From NCBI GenBank assembly GCA_964405825.1, contig CAYOPI010000003.1, forward strand, positions 1-64,000: 64,000 bases of DNA, given 5' to 3'. The stretch is from JBHJGM01 sp964405825. GTDB lineage: Bacteria; Verrucomicrobiota; Verrucomicrobiia; Opitutales; JBHJGM01. The notes below the pieces were generated by a model. That model did no database searches and had not been told where the DNA came from. It was given only the letters and a program-made list of their open reading frames with translations. Of the stretch, positions 9,736 to 19,261 are shown in pieces; position 1 is the first letter of the stretch, and every line of letters starts with the position of its first letter. The position numbers and the translations under genes are program-made.

Positions 9736-11624
9736 GCAAGATCGTTGGAGGCGGCGGCGGGATGTCCCGCAACGTCGGCGCGATGAGTGTGGGAGCCAAG
9801 GACAAGCGCCCGCTGGACTGGCAGCTGATCAAGCGCCTCTACGGTTACACCAGACCCTACGCGAAGAAGCGCAACTGGCTGCTGTTTTGCGTGGTCGTGC
9901 GCTCGATGCAGATACCCGTGGTGGCCTTCCTTATCGGAGTGATCATCGCCGGGCCGATCCAGGCGCGTGACACCGAAGGCATTATCCTGGGGGTGCTGGG
10001 CTTCGCCGCCTTTGCCACCTTCACCGAGCTGACCATGCACTTTCGCTCGCGCCTGGCCTCGGAGCTGGGCGAGAGCGTGGTGCAGGACCTGCGCGGCGAG
10101 CTGGTCACCCACGTCATGCGCCAGCCGATGACGTACTTCAACAAGACGCGGCTGGGCGCCATCCTCAGCCGGATGATCTCCGACATCGAGGCCCTGCGCA
10201 CCGGCGTGCAAAACGTGGCCTTTGTGACCCTCGTCCAGCTGGGGCAGATGATCGGCTCGGGCCTGTTGATGGCCTGGATGAACTGGGCGCTCTTCATGGT
10301 CGTCTTTGTCATGACGCCCTTCATCTACGCGGTGAACAAGGTCTTTGGCAGGCGCATCGGCGAGGCCTCGCGGTCGGTCCAGCGCAGCTTCAGCCGGGTC
10401 ACCAGCAACGTGGCCGAGACCGTCAGCGGCATCCGCGTCACCCAGGGATTCTCTCGCGAGGAGCTCAACGCCATCTTCTTCAGCAACCTGGTCAAGCGCC
10501 ACGGCAGCATCAACATGGACCTCTCGCGCTACACCGCGCTGTACATGCCCCTGCTGGAACTCAACGCGCAGTTCTTCCAGGCCTCCATCCTGTTGATCGG
10601 CGGCTACGCGGCGATGCAGGCCGATCTGAATTGGGTCCAGATGGAGATCAGTGACCTGGTGACTTTCTTCTTCCTCGCGCAGTTGTTCTTCGCTCCGGTG
10701 ACAAACCTCGGGCGGCAGTTCACCATGGCCCTGGCTGCGATGGCCGGTGCCGAACGCCTCTTCGAAACCCTCGACCGCAAGCCCGAGTGGGAGGACCCGC
10801 CCGACGCCCTCGACCTGCGGCCCATCCGCGGCGAGATCCGCTTCGACAACGTCGTCTTCGAGTACGACCCGGGCAAACCGGTCCTGCACGGCATCTCCTT
10901 CGCCGCGAAGCCCGGCGACACCATCGCCCTGGTCGGCCACACCGGCTCGGGCAAAAGCTCAATCATCAACCTGGTCTGCAAGTTCTGGCTCTGCCAGCAG
11001 GGCGCGGTGACGATCGACGGGGTGGACGTGAAGAACATCCGCAGCGAGAGCCTGCACCAGCAGCTGGGCCTTGTCCTGCAGGCCAATTTCCTCTTCTCCG
11101 GCACGGTCATGGATAACATCCGCCTCGGCCGCACCGAAGCCTCCGACGCAGACATCTACGATGCCTTCGACCGGCTGGGCTGCCGCGACCTGGTCGACGC
11201 CATGCCCGACGGGCTCATGACCCAGGTCGGCGAAAAGGGCCGCGGGCTCTCCCTCGGTCAGCAGCAACTGGTCTGCTTCGCCCGCGCCTTCCTGGCCGAC
11301 CCACGCATCCTGATCCTCGACGAGGCGACCAGTTCGGTGGACTCCATCACCGAGGCCCGCCTGCAGGACGCGCTCGAGCGTCTGCTCAAGGGCCGCACCA
11401 GTTTTGTCGTGGCCCACCGCCTCAGCACCATTCGCAAGGCCAGCCAGGTGCTGGTGCTCGACCACGGCAACATCATCGAGCGCGGCACCCACGCCGAGTT
11501 GCTGACCCTCGACGGCACCTACGCCCAGCTCTACCGGCAATTCGTCTCCCAGGATGAAGACGGGGCTCCGACCACGCCCGCACGGCTCAAGGGCATGACC
11601 CATCCGCCCAAGCTGGATAGTTGA
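9732..11624 (+). CDS. Heterodimeric ABC exporter, subunit 2 (degenerate signature motif)
   Basis: A 630-aa partner half-transporter whose GTG start at 9732 overlaps the upstream stop by 4 bp. Its exporter membrane domain is followed by Walker A GHTGSGKS (402-409), signature LSLGQ (506-510) in place of LSGGQ, a canonical Walker B with catalytic Glu531 (LILDEATSS), and VAHRLST. In a heterodimer, the ATP site built from subunit-1 Walker motifs (Asp534) and the subunit-2 signature (LSLGQ) would be degenerate. The opposite site would be fully canonical. This is the arrangement known from asymmetric exporters such as BmrCD and TM287/288. Confidence 0.92.
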
Positions 11625-11855
11625 GGTATCCGTACAGTCAAGGTGACCCGGCGGGATTCAGTGTCCTTGCGTGCACTTGCTGACATCTCTATGTGACGGT
11701 TTTGTTTCAGCCACGTGATCATTGAGTCTCGGGAGTCATCAGGCGTTGACCTGATTGCGTCGTACAGGCATCCATTACATCAACATCCAATCAGCCTGAC
11801 TCATACGACTCGCGTCCATTGCTAATGACTGCGGTCGGCCCAACATCAGACACCA

Positions 11856-12593
11856 ATGAATCGACTCGCCGCCTTTCTGGCGTGCCTGGGCGTCAGCTCA
11901 GCGCACGGAATCATCACCATCGATGATTTCTCCACCGCCATCGACGAGATGAACACCCCGGGGGGAATCACGCTCACCAACCTGGTGGACGTGCCCGCCG
12001 GCCCCGACATCACTTTCCTTGACAACAACCCCACGCCGATTCCCGGTTCGATCGGTTCGCGTTTCTGGACGCTCTCCGAGCCCACCGGTGCGCCTGGCAC
12101 CGCCTCCAATCTGTTCATTTCACCGACTGGGGTGCTGAATCTGAACTTTGCCAACAATCCGGGCATCACCACGTCGATGTTCTCCGTGCAGTACAGCGAC
12201 TTCGGCACCGTGGACCTCACCGAGAGCGGAATCAACGTGGGCTTCGAGGTCCTGGTCACCTTCCTGGATGACTTCATCAACGACATCGACCTGACCGTCG
12301 AGGTCGAGTCCACGGGCGGGCAGACCTCCTCCGCGACCGAGTCCTTCACCGGTTTCGTTCTTCCTTCGAACCCGCTGGCCGTCGCCCTGGACTTTTCGGA
12401 CTTCTCAGGTACGGCGGACTTTACGTCGGTCACCTCGGTCACCCTCGGGGTTTCAGCCAACAGCTTCCTCGCTCCCGACCTGGCGCTGGATAGTTTCACG
12501 GTCGTGCCCGAGCCGGGTGTGTATGCCTCCATTGTCGGTGGCCTCGCGCTGGGACTGGCTCTGCTGCGTCGCCGCCGGCGCCTGACTCGCTAG
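11856..12593 (+). CDS. PEP-CTERM sorting-domain secreted protein
   Basis: A 245-aa exported protein with a short signal peptide (MNRLAAFLACLGVSSAHG) and a beta-strand-rich, Asp/Thr/Ser-rich body. It ends in a textbook PEP-CTERM tail: a VPEPG motif, a ~17-residue hydrophobic helix and a terminal Arg cluster (LLRRRRRLTR). Such tails are recognised and cleaved by an exosortase during envelope or exopolysaccharide-associated secretion. No exosortase lies in this window. The body resembles no enzyme that I recognise. The 231-bp upstream region (11625-11855) is less GC-rich and presumably holds the promoter. A strong terminator follows. Confidence 0.88.
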   Translation: MNRLAAFLACLGVSSAHGIITIDDFSTAIDEMNTPGGITLTNLVDVPAGPDITFLDNNPTPIPGSIGSRFWTLSEPTGAPGTASNLFISPTGVLNLNFANNPGITTSMFSVQYSDFGTVDLTESGINVGFEVLVTFLDDFINDIDLTVEVESTGGQTSSATESFTGFVLPSNPLAVALDFSDFSGTADFTSVTSVTLGVSANSFLAPDLALDSFTVVPEPGVYASIVGGLALGLALLRRRRRLTR

Positions 12594-12646
12594 CGGCTGT
12601 TTCTTTCCCGTGCGGAACTTCGATTACCCAATCACCTGACTTACGC

Positions 12647-12679
12647 AAACCGCCCGCCTCACCGCGGGCGGTTTTCGTT
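12647..12679 (+). terminator. Rho-independent terminator
   Basis: A perfect 11-bp stem (AAACCGCCCGC 12647-12657, paired with 12664-12674) with a 6-nt loop CTCACC. The 3' arm ends in TTTT and is followed by CGTTT. It is placed 54 bp after the PEP-CTERM gene stop. Confidence 0.85.
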
Positions 12680-12806
12680 TGGGCGGGGACGAAGGATTTT
12701 CGGCAGGGGTGAGCCAGCGCGCTGCCGCCTTCGGGCTTGAGTCAGATAGCCCGACGCCTTGAGCATAGCGGCAGCGCGTCGATGGAACGCGTGGATCGAG
12801 GAGACC

Positions 12807-13868
12807 ATGCCCGCCAGCACGACCGAGCCGCCCGGACGCCTCAACAGCCAGAACATCGTTGCCTGCATCTGGGACTTTGACCGAACGCTCGTGCCGGGCT
12901 TCATGCAGGCGCCACTCTTTCGCGCCTACGACATCGACGAGGCGGCTTTCTGGCGCGAGGTCAACGCCCTGCCGGCGCTTTACGCCGAGCGCGGCATCGT
13001 CGTCGCGCCGGAGACCTGCTACCTCAACCACCTCATCAGTTCCATCCGCACCGGCCCCCTGCGCGGTCTCAACAACGCCCGCCTGCGCGAGCTGGGTGCC
13101 GAGCTGACCTTCTTTCCCGGCCTGCCCGAACTCTTTGCGCTCCTGCAGGAACGCGTGCGCGCGCAAGAGAGCTTCCGCCGCCACGACATCCGCCTGGAGC
13201 ACTACATCATCAGCACGGGCCTGGCGGAGATGATCCGCGGCAGCGCCATCGCACCGCACGTGGACGGCATCTTCGGTTGCGAATTCGTCGAGGACCCTCT
13301 GCCCTACGGCTTCGAGCGGCAGCCCGAACTCACCGTCCCCGAGGGCACGCACGAGATCTCCCAGATCGGCATGATGGTCGACAACACGATCAAGACGCGC
13401 TTCATCTTCGAGATCAACAAGGGCAGCAACAAGCACCCCGAGATCGACGTCAACGCGGCCATGCCGGCCGAGGATCGCCGCGTGCCCATGGCCAACATGA
13501 TCTACGTGGCCGACGGACCCAGCGACGTGCCCGTGTTCTCGGTCGTGCGCCGTTTCGGCGGCAAGGCCTACGCGGTCTACGATCCGGAGTCGCCCGAGGA
13601 ATTCGCCCAAAACGACCGGATGCTCCAGTCGGGCCGGATTCACGCCTACGGGCCCGCCGACTATCGCCCGCACAGCAGCACCGCGCTCTGGCTGGGCATG
13701 CACCTGGACCAGATCTGCGAGCGCATCGTGAGCGATCGCGAAACCCTCCTGGCCCGCCACCTCGTGCATCCGCCCAAACACCTGCACCGGGCCAGCGACG
13801 CGCTCCATCCCGAGGACAGCGCCGGACTCAAGCCGCAGCAGGAGGAGTTCTTCGGCGAGGGGGTCTGA
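12807..13868 (+). CDS. HAD-superfamily phosphatase-like protein
   Basis: A 353-aa cytosolic protein. Motif I is DFDRTLVPGFM near residue 23, with the nucleophile Asp and a second Asp two residues on. Motif II is a Ser/Thr in YIISTG. The late acidic motif is VADGPSDVPVFS (around residue 236). The protein is larger than simple HAD phosphatases, with a helical cap region between motifs I and II. The substrate is not evident. ATG 12807 is preceded by GAGGAG, though spacing is short. An in-frame ATG at 12759 would add 16 unconserved residues. The rhomboid gene follows after 4 bp, so the two probably form an operon. Confidence 0.77.
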   Translation: MPASTTEPPGRLNSQNIVACIWDFDRTLVPGFMQAPLFRAYDIDEAAFWREVNALPALYAERGIVVAPETCYLNHLISSIRTGPLRGLNNARLRELGAELTFFPGLPELFALLQERVRAQESFRRHDIRLEHYIISTGLAEMIRGSAIAPHVDGIFGCEFVEDPLPYGFERQPELTVPEGTHEISQIGMMVDNTIKTRFIFEINKGSNKHPEIDVNAAMPAEDRRVPMANMIYVADGPSDVPVFSVVRRFGGKAYAVYDPESPEEFAQNDRMLQSGRIHAYGPADYRPHSSTALWLGMHLDQICERIVSDRETLLARHLVHPPKHLHRASDALHPEDSAGLKPQQEEFFGEGV

Positions 13869-13872
13869 ACGC

Positions 13873-14538
13873 ATGTACCGCCGCCCGCTCCAGCCTGTCA
13901 CCGTGGCCCTGATCACCGCCGTTGGGGTGATTTTCGTCCTCTTTCTGCTGCAGGTGACGGTGGGTTCTGGCTGGTCGCGGACGTTCGGTTCAATCCCCGC
14001 CGAGATCCGCGCCGGGGCCCGGCAGCTGGCCGAGGGCGACTTCAGCGCGGGCGCCGTCTTTGAGGTCTGCACGCTTTTCACCGCCACGCTGATGCACGGG
14101 AGCATCGAGCACGTCGCCTTCAACCTGGCCTACCTGTGGATCTTTGCCTGGCTGGTCATGCAGGCCCTCGGCGTGCGCTGGGGTATCGCGATTTTTCTGA
14201 TCACGGGCATCGCCGGCAACCTCACCCAGTGTTTTTTCGACTGGGACTCGCCGATCCCGATCATCGGGGCCTCGGGCGCGGTCCTGGGCTTTGAGGGAGC
14301 CTACCTCGGCCTGTACCTGCGCTTCCGCCTGCGCGACCCGGACATCTGGCCGATCGCCCACCCCATCCCGCCGATGAACCTGCTCATCATCACGCTGATC
14401 GGCGTGGTGACCGACATCGGCGGCATCCTCCAGCAGGGCCAGGGAATTGCCTACGGAGCGCACCTCGGCGGACTCGTCAGCGGCCTTTTCCTGACGTCCT
14501 TCGTCGTCCGTGGCGTGCGCCCGGAAGCACTGCGCTGA
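13873..14538 (+). CDS. Rhomboid family intramembrane serine protease
   Basis: A 221-aa polytopic membrane protein. The catalytic Ser134 lies in IIGASGAVLGF and the catalytic His197 in YGAHLGGLVSG. The luminal-side HGSIEHVAFNLAYLW block (His75, His80, Asn84) matches the rhomboid HxxxxHxxxN signature. It cleaves transmembrane helices in the plane of the inner membrane. Natural substrates are unknown. Its start is 4 bp after the HAD gene stop, and its stop is 2 bp from the convergent apt stop. Confidence 0.9.
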   Translation: MYRRPLQPVTVALITAVGVIFVLFLLQVTVGSGWSRTFGSIPAEIRAGARQLAEGDFSAGAVFEVCTLFTATLMHGSIEHVAFNLAYLWIFAWLVMQALGVRWGIAIFLITGIAGNLTQCFFDWDSPIPIIGASGAVLGFEGAYLGLYLRFRLRDPDIWPIAHPIPPMNLLIITLIGVVTDIGGILQQGQGIAYGAHLGGLVSGLFLTSFVVRGVRPEALR

Positions 14539-14540
14539 AT

Positions 14541-15080
14541 CTACTCCGCCTCTGAAAAGGCGCAGATGTGGCGCACCGGCACACCGGCCTGCTCCAGGCG
14601 CTGCTTGCCCGGCAAATCCGACAGGCTGACGATCGTGGCGAAGGCCAGTTGCCGTGCGCCCAGTTCCTTCAGGAGCCGGCAGGTCGCCTCGGCGGTCCCG
14701 CCGGTGGCCAGCAGATCATCGACGATCAGGACGCTGGCACCCTCGAAGTGTGCGGAGCGTGAAAGCTCCAGCGTCGCCGACCCGTACTCCAGTTGGTAAT
14801 CGGCCTGGACCGTGTCGGTCGGAATCTTCCCTTTCTTGCGCACGAGGTAGAGCGGCTTTTGCACGCGCGCGGCCAAGGCTCCGGCCAGGACAAATCCCCG
14901 CGCGTCGATCCCCACCAGCGAGTCGCAGCCATGGTGGTCGAACCACCCGGCGGCCTCGGCAATGACGTAGTCGAAGAGATCGGGCTGCTCGAAAAGCGCC
15001 GGGACATCGCGGAAGTTGATACCAGGCTTGGGGAAACCACGGATGGTGCGGATGGCGGCTTTGACGCGCTCGGAACTCAT
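14541..15080 (-). CDS. apt: Adenine phosphoribosyltransferase
   Basis: Purine salvage: adenine plus PRPP gives AMP and diphosphate, in the cytosol. The 179-aa protein has the usual Apt length. It opens with the family-specific RTIRGFPKPGINFRDV and carries the PRPP loop VLIVDDLLATGGTAEA (~115-130), and also GIDARGFVLAGALA. ATG 15080 was chosen because upstream in-frame codons give no family sequence. The gene is divergent from the propeller protein gene, leaving 157 bp of shared upstream region. Confidence 0.95.
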   Translation of the reverse strand: MSSERVKAAIRTIRGFPKPGINFRDVPALFEQPDLFDYVIAEAAGWFDHHGCDSLVGIDARGFVLAGALAARVQKPLYLVRKKGKIPTDTVQADYQLEYGSATLELSRSAHFEGASVLIVDDLLATGGTAEATCRLLKELGARQLAFATIVSLSDLPGKQRLEQAGVPVRHICAFSEAE

Positions 15081-15237
15081 CGGGGGCAGTTTTGCGGCCT
15101 GCCCTTCGATGACAACGGGAAAGTCCGGCCCCGGAGGGCCCGCCCCGAAGCGACGCATACGCTTGCCGGAACACGCATCTGCCGGCAGGGTCATCCAAGT
15201 TTTACTTCTCCGGTTGAACCATCCACCCACGAACGCC

Positions 15238-16617
15238 ATGCGCAACGTTTGCCTGTTATCCACCGCCTGTGTCCTCGCCCTGCACCCGCTGGCCGCCACC
15301 GAGATCGGCTGGCGCAACGACGGCACCGGCCTCTACCCCGAAACCTCGCCGCCCCTGCAATGGGCCAGCGGCGAGAACATCCGCTGGGAGTCGCTCCTGC
15401 CTGAATGGGGCAACAGCATGCCCGTGCTGGTGGGCGACCGCATCTTTCTGACCTGCGAGCCCGACCTGCTCGTGTGCATCTCCGCCAGCAGCGGCGAAAT
15501 CCTCTGGAGCAAAGCCACCGCCATGGAGGACGCCCTCGACGACGAGGCCAAGGCCAAGCTCCAGAGCAACAAGGACACCATCGCCCAGCTCCAGAACGAC
15601 GTGCGCCAGCTCCGCCAGGAACAGCAGGGCATGCGCCGCAAGATTCGCCAGGCCAAGGGCGAGGAGAAGGAAAAGCTCGAGGCCCGCCGCTCCGAAATCA
15701 GCGCAGAAATCGGCGAGAAGGAAAGGACGCTGGCCAACATGGGCGGCCTGATGAAGCCGCGCACCCACGGATCCAACGGTTACACCTCACCCACCCCCGT
15801 GTCCGACGGCGAGTCCGTCTACGCGGTCTTCGGCACCGGCGTCGTGGCGGCCTTCGACCTTGACGGCAACCGCCTCTGGACCGTCCTGCACGAGCAGCCG
15901 AACCACCCGCTGGGCCACAGCACCTCCCCCCGCCTGGTCGAGGGGCTGCTCATCGTCCACTTCCTGGACATGATGGCGCTCAACCCCAACGACGGCTCCA
16001 TCGTCTGGCAGGCCGACATCGAGAACGCCTGGGGCACCCCGGCCGTCACCTCAATCGGCGGTACCCCCGTGCTCATCACAGCCAAGGGCAACATCGTCCG
16101 CGCTGACGACGGTCGCATCCTCGCCTCGGAACTCTTCAACCTGCCCTACGGCTGCCCCATCGTCCACGAAGGCGTGCTCTACGGCGTCGACGAAACCGGG
16201 GGCTGGGCCTACCAGATTCCCGACCGCATCGGCGGCGACTCCGTTGAACTGGAGCTGCTCTGGCGCAACAGCCCGCCGCGCGACCGCTACTACAGCTCGC
16301 CCATCGTGGTGGACGACGTGCTCTACGCCTGCAACCGCGCCCAGCGCATGAGCGCCATCGACATCCACACCGGCGACATCCTCTTCTCCGAGCGCATCCC
16401 CTTCGGCAAGGGCCAGCAGCTCTATGGCAGCTTCTCGCTGGCCGGCGGCCACCTCTTTGTCAGTCACGACAACGGGCAGGTCGCCGTCCTCAAGCCCGGG
16501 CGCGAGTACAGCCTGGTCGCCACCAACTCGCTGGAGGAGTCACGCTCCACCCCGATCTTCGTCGACGACACGGTCTTCATGCGCACCGAGCGCGCACTCT
16601 ACCGCATCAGCGAGTAG
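15238..16617 (+). CDS. Exported PQQ-type beta-propeller protein with internal coiled coil
   Basis: A 459-aa protein with a signal peptide ending near HPLAA. The start of the mature part (IGWRNDGTGLYPE, PPLQW, NIRWE) and the repeating segments with LLVCISASSGEILW and DIHTGDILFSERI are typical of PQQ-like (PQQ_2/WD-type) propellers of Planctomycetes and Verrucomicrobia. PQQ itself need not be bound. A charged helical stretch of about 70 residues (~100-168, rich in Lys, Glu, Gln and Arg) is inserted after the first blades and should form a coiled coil or helical hairpin. Its role is unknown, perhaps protein binding in the periplasm. Confidence 0.77.
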   Translation: MRNVCLLSTACVLALHPLAATEIGWRNDGTGLYPETSPPLQWASGENIRWESLLPEWGNSMPVLVGDRIFLTCEPDLLVCISASSGEILWSKATAMEDALDDEAKAKLQSNKDTIAQLQNDVRQLRQEQQGMRRKIRQAKGEEKEKLEARRSEISAEIGEKERTLANMGGLMKPRTHGSNGYTSPTPVSDGESVYAVFGTGVVAAFDLDGNRLWTVLHEQPNHPLGHSTSPRLVEGLLIVHFLDMMALNPNDGSIVWQADIENAWGTPAVTSIGGTPVLITAKGNIVRADDGRILASELFNLPYGCPIVHEGVLYGVDETGGWAYQIPDRIGGDSVELELLWRNSPPRDRYYSSPIVVDDVLYACNRAQRMSAIDIHTGDILFSERIPFGKGQQLYGSFSLAGGHLFVSHDNGQVAVLKPGREYSLVATNSLEESRSTPIFVDDTVFMRTERALYRISE

Positions 16618-16657
16618 AGCCGCCGGCGCGGACGGCGCGGGAACAGTCGGTCAGCGG

Positions 16658-17428
16658 TCAGTAACCTGAGGGACTGGCCGCGGTCTTCGTGCGCGGGTTG
16701 GGCAGCGCCCCTTCAAAGCCGCGCCCGATTGCCTCGTCGAGCATGACCTGCGTGGCCGTTGCGCCGATCCGCGTCACCCCCAGCGCGCGCACCGCGATCA
16801 GGTCGTCGAGCGTGCGCACGCCGCCGGCGGCCTTGATCTGGACCGTGTCCGGGCAGCGCTCGCGCATCAGCTTGAGGTGCTCGTGGGTCGCGCCCTTGTA
16901 GGCGTACTGGCCGCTGTCCTGCTTGACGAAGCCGTAGCCGGTGGAGGTCTTCACAAAGGCGACCTCGGCCGCCACGCAGATATCACACAGGCGCGCGATC
17001 TCGTCGAGGGTCATGTAGTCATTCTCAAAGATGACCTTCAGGATGGCGCCGCTGGCCACAACCGCCTGGTTGATCAGCGATACCTCGCGCGAAATGTAGT
17101 CCCAGTCCGCCGTCTTGACCTTGCCGACGTTGACCACCATGTCGACCTCGGTCGCGCCGGCCAGAGCGGCGGCTTCCGCTTCGACCACCTTGATGCCCGT
17201 GGTGCTGTTGCCGTGGGGGAACCCGATGACGGCGCAAACCTCCACGCCGCTGCCGGCCAGAATCTCCCTGGCCTGCCCGATGGAGTACGGCTTCACGCAA
17301 GCGGTGGCCACGCCGTAGTCGCGTGAGAGTTCGCAGCCTGCCTGCACGTCGGCGTCGGACATGGTCGGGTGCAGCAGGGAGTGGTCAATCATCTTGGCCA
17401 GTTCGTTGACGGTCGGTTGGTCGCTCAT
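16658..17428 (-). CDS. deoC: Deoxyribose-phosphate aldolase
   Basis: Reversible cleavage of 2-deoxy-D-ribose 5-phosphate to acetaldehyde and glyceraldehyde 3-phosphate, in deoxynucleoside catabolism. The 256-aa protein has the Schiff-base Lys160 in AFVKTSTGYG, the second active-site Lys in IKAAGGVR, and the DMVVNVG strand. Length is normal. It lies directly downstream of a GntR regulator gene on the same strand, with 53 bp between them, so the pair may be co-regulated. Confidence 0.94.
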   Translation of the reverse strand: MSDQPTVNELAKMIDHSLLHPTMSDADVQAGCELSRDYGVATACVKPYSIGQAREILAGSGVEVCAVIGFPHGNSTTGIKVVEAEAAALAGATEVDMVVNVGKVKTADWDYISREVSLINQAVVASGAILKVIFENDYMTLDEIARLCDICVAAEVAFVKTSTGYGFVKQDSGQYAYKGATHEHLKLMRERCPDTVQIKAAGGVRTLDDLIAVRALGVTRIGATATQVMLDEAIGRGFEGALPNPRTKTAASPSGY

Positions 17429-17481
17429 AACAGCTTTCCTGTGTGATAGGGTGTTGGTTTCAGTGGGGGTGAAAAACAGGT

Positions 17482-18240
17482 CTAGTTGGCCGACTCAAAG
17501 GCGATCTCGGCCTGCGTGCCGGCCGCGCCCAGCGAGGTGGACAAGGCAAAGCGATCGCCGTCGCACTGCAGTTGCTGGTACCAGGCCGGCCGGTCGTCCT
17601 CGAGGTAGCCGGTGCCCTCGATCCAGAGGCAGGGCCGGGCCGGGTTGAGCACCTTCTGGGCAGGCGCGCAGGGCAGCTTGGCCCGCACCACGACCTCCTC
17701 ACGCGCCAGCTGCAGATCGTAGCGCTGACGGGCGAGCCCGTAGAAAGACCCCTCGCAATGCCGCAGCGTCAGTCGCGGGTACAACTGCGCCGGCAGCCAG
17801 CGCTCCTCAAAGATCACCGGATCCTCGTCGGCCAGACGAACGCGCTCCATCCGCAGCAGACGCCCCGTTTCCTCCAGACACAGCGCCGCGCGCACGCGGG
17901 CATCGGCGCGGCCCGCCGGCATCCGCTCCAGGCTCACCACCAGGGTCTTCGGCACAAAGCCCTGCGCCCGCGCGTAATCCGTGAAGCTGTCCAGGCGCCG
18001 CAGCGAAGCCAGCAGGCCCGGGCGTTCGGTCACAAAGGTGCCCTGCCCGCGCCGGATCTCCAGCCAGCCCTCGCTCACCAGAATCGCCACCGCCTTGTTG
18101 GCCGAGGTCCGGCTGATCCGGTACTTCGACGCCACCATCCGCTCGGAGGGAAACTGCTGCCCCGCGCGCCACTGGCCGCTGGCGAACTCCTGCTGGAAGT
18201 GCTCGACCAACTGCGCCGTGACCGACCGCGTCTCAATCAT
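17482..18240 (-). CDS. GntR family transcriptional regulator with UTRA ligand-binding domain
   Basis: A 252-aa DNA-binding regulator. The N-terminal winged helix (residues ~1-70) shows the GntR signature FPSERMVASKYRISRTSANKA and GWLEIRRGQGTFV. The C-terminal ~150 residues fit a UTRA-type effector domain as in the HutC subfamily. ATG 18240 is used. An ATG ten codons upstream is also possible. The effector cannot be read. The adjacent deoC suggests a sugar phosphate or deoxyribose-linked ligand, which is only context. Confidence 0.86.
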   Translation of the reverse strand: MIETRSVTAQLVEHFQQEFASGQWRAGQQFPSERMVASKYRISRTSANKAVAILVSEGWLEIRRGQGTFVTERPGLLASLRRLDSFTDYARAQGFVPKTLVVSLERMPAGRADARVRAALCLEETGRLLRMERVRLADEDPVIFEERWLPAQLYPRLTLRHCEGSFYGLARQRYDLQLAREEVVVRAKLPCAPAQKVLNPARPCLWIEGTGYLEDDRPAWYQQLQCDGDRFALSTSLGAAGTQAEIAFESAN

Positions 18241-18372
18241 GCCGCGCATTGTGGCCAGTGGCCCAGCCACTGCAAGCCTTTGCCATCACCGACACCCTTC
18301 TCAGAACGTCCCGCACCCTCCACCCGGGTTCGGATCGCCGGAGTCCTCGCTGCGGCGACGCCTGGCGCGCTC

Positions 18373-19131
18373 CTAAAGCGGGCAGTCCGTCGGCAGGAAC
18401 GTCCACTCCAGACCGAAGCGCTCGGCCGCCTCCCGCGCCAGTTCCATCACGCCGAAAACCTCGGTTGCGTAGTGCCCGCACGGATACAAATTCCAACCGG
18501 CCTCCTGCGCCAGGTTGAAGTGGTTCTGCCGCAGCTCCCCGGTGATCAGCGTATCGATGCCCGCCTCGGGCATGAAGTCCAGGGCGCTGCGTCCGCTCCC
18601 GCTGAGGATGGCCACCCTATGCGGTGAGGCCGATCCGTATTCAATTGCCTGATACGTTTCGGGAAAGAGCCCGCGCAGCCCTTCAGCCAGGGCGGCGCGT
18701 CCGCCCTCGGGCCCATCGGCCACCGCTGCCATCGGCTGGCCCTCGTGCATCACAAACCAGTCCGCTATCTCCAGACCCAGCTTCGCCGCCAGCACCGCGT
18801 TGTTGCCGATCTGCGGGTGCGCGTCCAGCGGCAGGTGGCTGGAGTACACGGCGAGGTTGTGGTCAAAGCAGGCCTTCAGCTTGGCGTACTGCGCACCGCT
18901 GACCGGCCGAGGCGGCTCCCAGAACAGGCCGTGGTGCACGATGAGGAAGTCCACGCCAGCCTCGGCGGCCAACTGAAACGGCACCAGCCCGGCGTCCACC
19001 GCCGCGCCGACCCGCGTCACCTCGCCCTCGTTCTGCACCTGCAGACCGTTGTGCGCTCCGGGGAAATCGGCGAAATCCGTCCGCCGGGTGCGCTCGTCAC
19101 AGAAGGCGACGACCTCTTCAAGCTTTGCCAT
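18373..19131 (-). CDS. Nif3-like dinuclear metal center protein
   Basis: A 252-aa protein of the Nif3/YbgI family, which forms hexameric toroids with a dinuclear metal site. The family function is still uncertain, with proposed links to GTP cyclohydrolase I type 2-like folds. It starts MAKLEEVVAFCDE. The N-terminal metal motif is IVHHGLFW, and the C-terminal motif is CGHYATEVFGV, whose His and Glu complete the site. Length is normal for the short, single-domain form. Confidence 0.9.
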   Translation of the reverse strand: MAKLEEVVAFCDERTRRTDFADFPGAHNGLQVQNEGEVTRVGAAVDAGLVPFQLAAEAGVDFLIVHHGLFWEPPRPVSGAQYAKLKACFDHNLAVYSSHLPLDAHPQIGNNAVLAAKLGLEIADWFVMHEGQPMAAVADGPEGGRAALAEGLRGLFPETYQAIEYGSASPHRVAILSGSGRSALDFMPEAGIDTLITGELRQNHFNLAQEAGWNLYPCGHYATEVFGVMELAREAAERFGLEWTFLPTDCPL

Positions 19132-19261
19132 GGGGCGAGCACAGCAGCTTCGCCGAGGCCGCGCAAGGCATCAAGGGCTTGCTCTCACGATCAAAGCCCG
19201 CACGCTGTTCGAAAGTGCCGCCGCCAGGCGTCCTTCTTTTTTGGATACACCTCGCACTTCC

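Noticed and set aside
12759..12806. Upstream in-frame ATG for the HAD phosphatase
   Set aside because: The extra 16 residues are not family-like, and ATG 12807 has a purine-rich upstream sequence.
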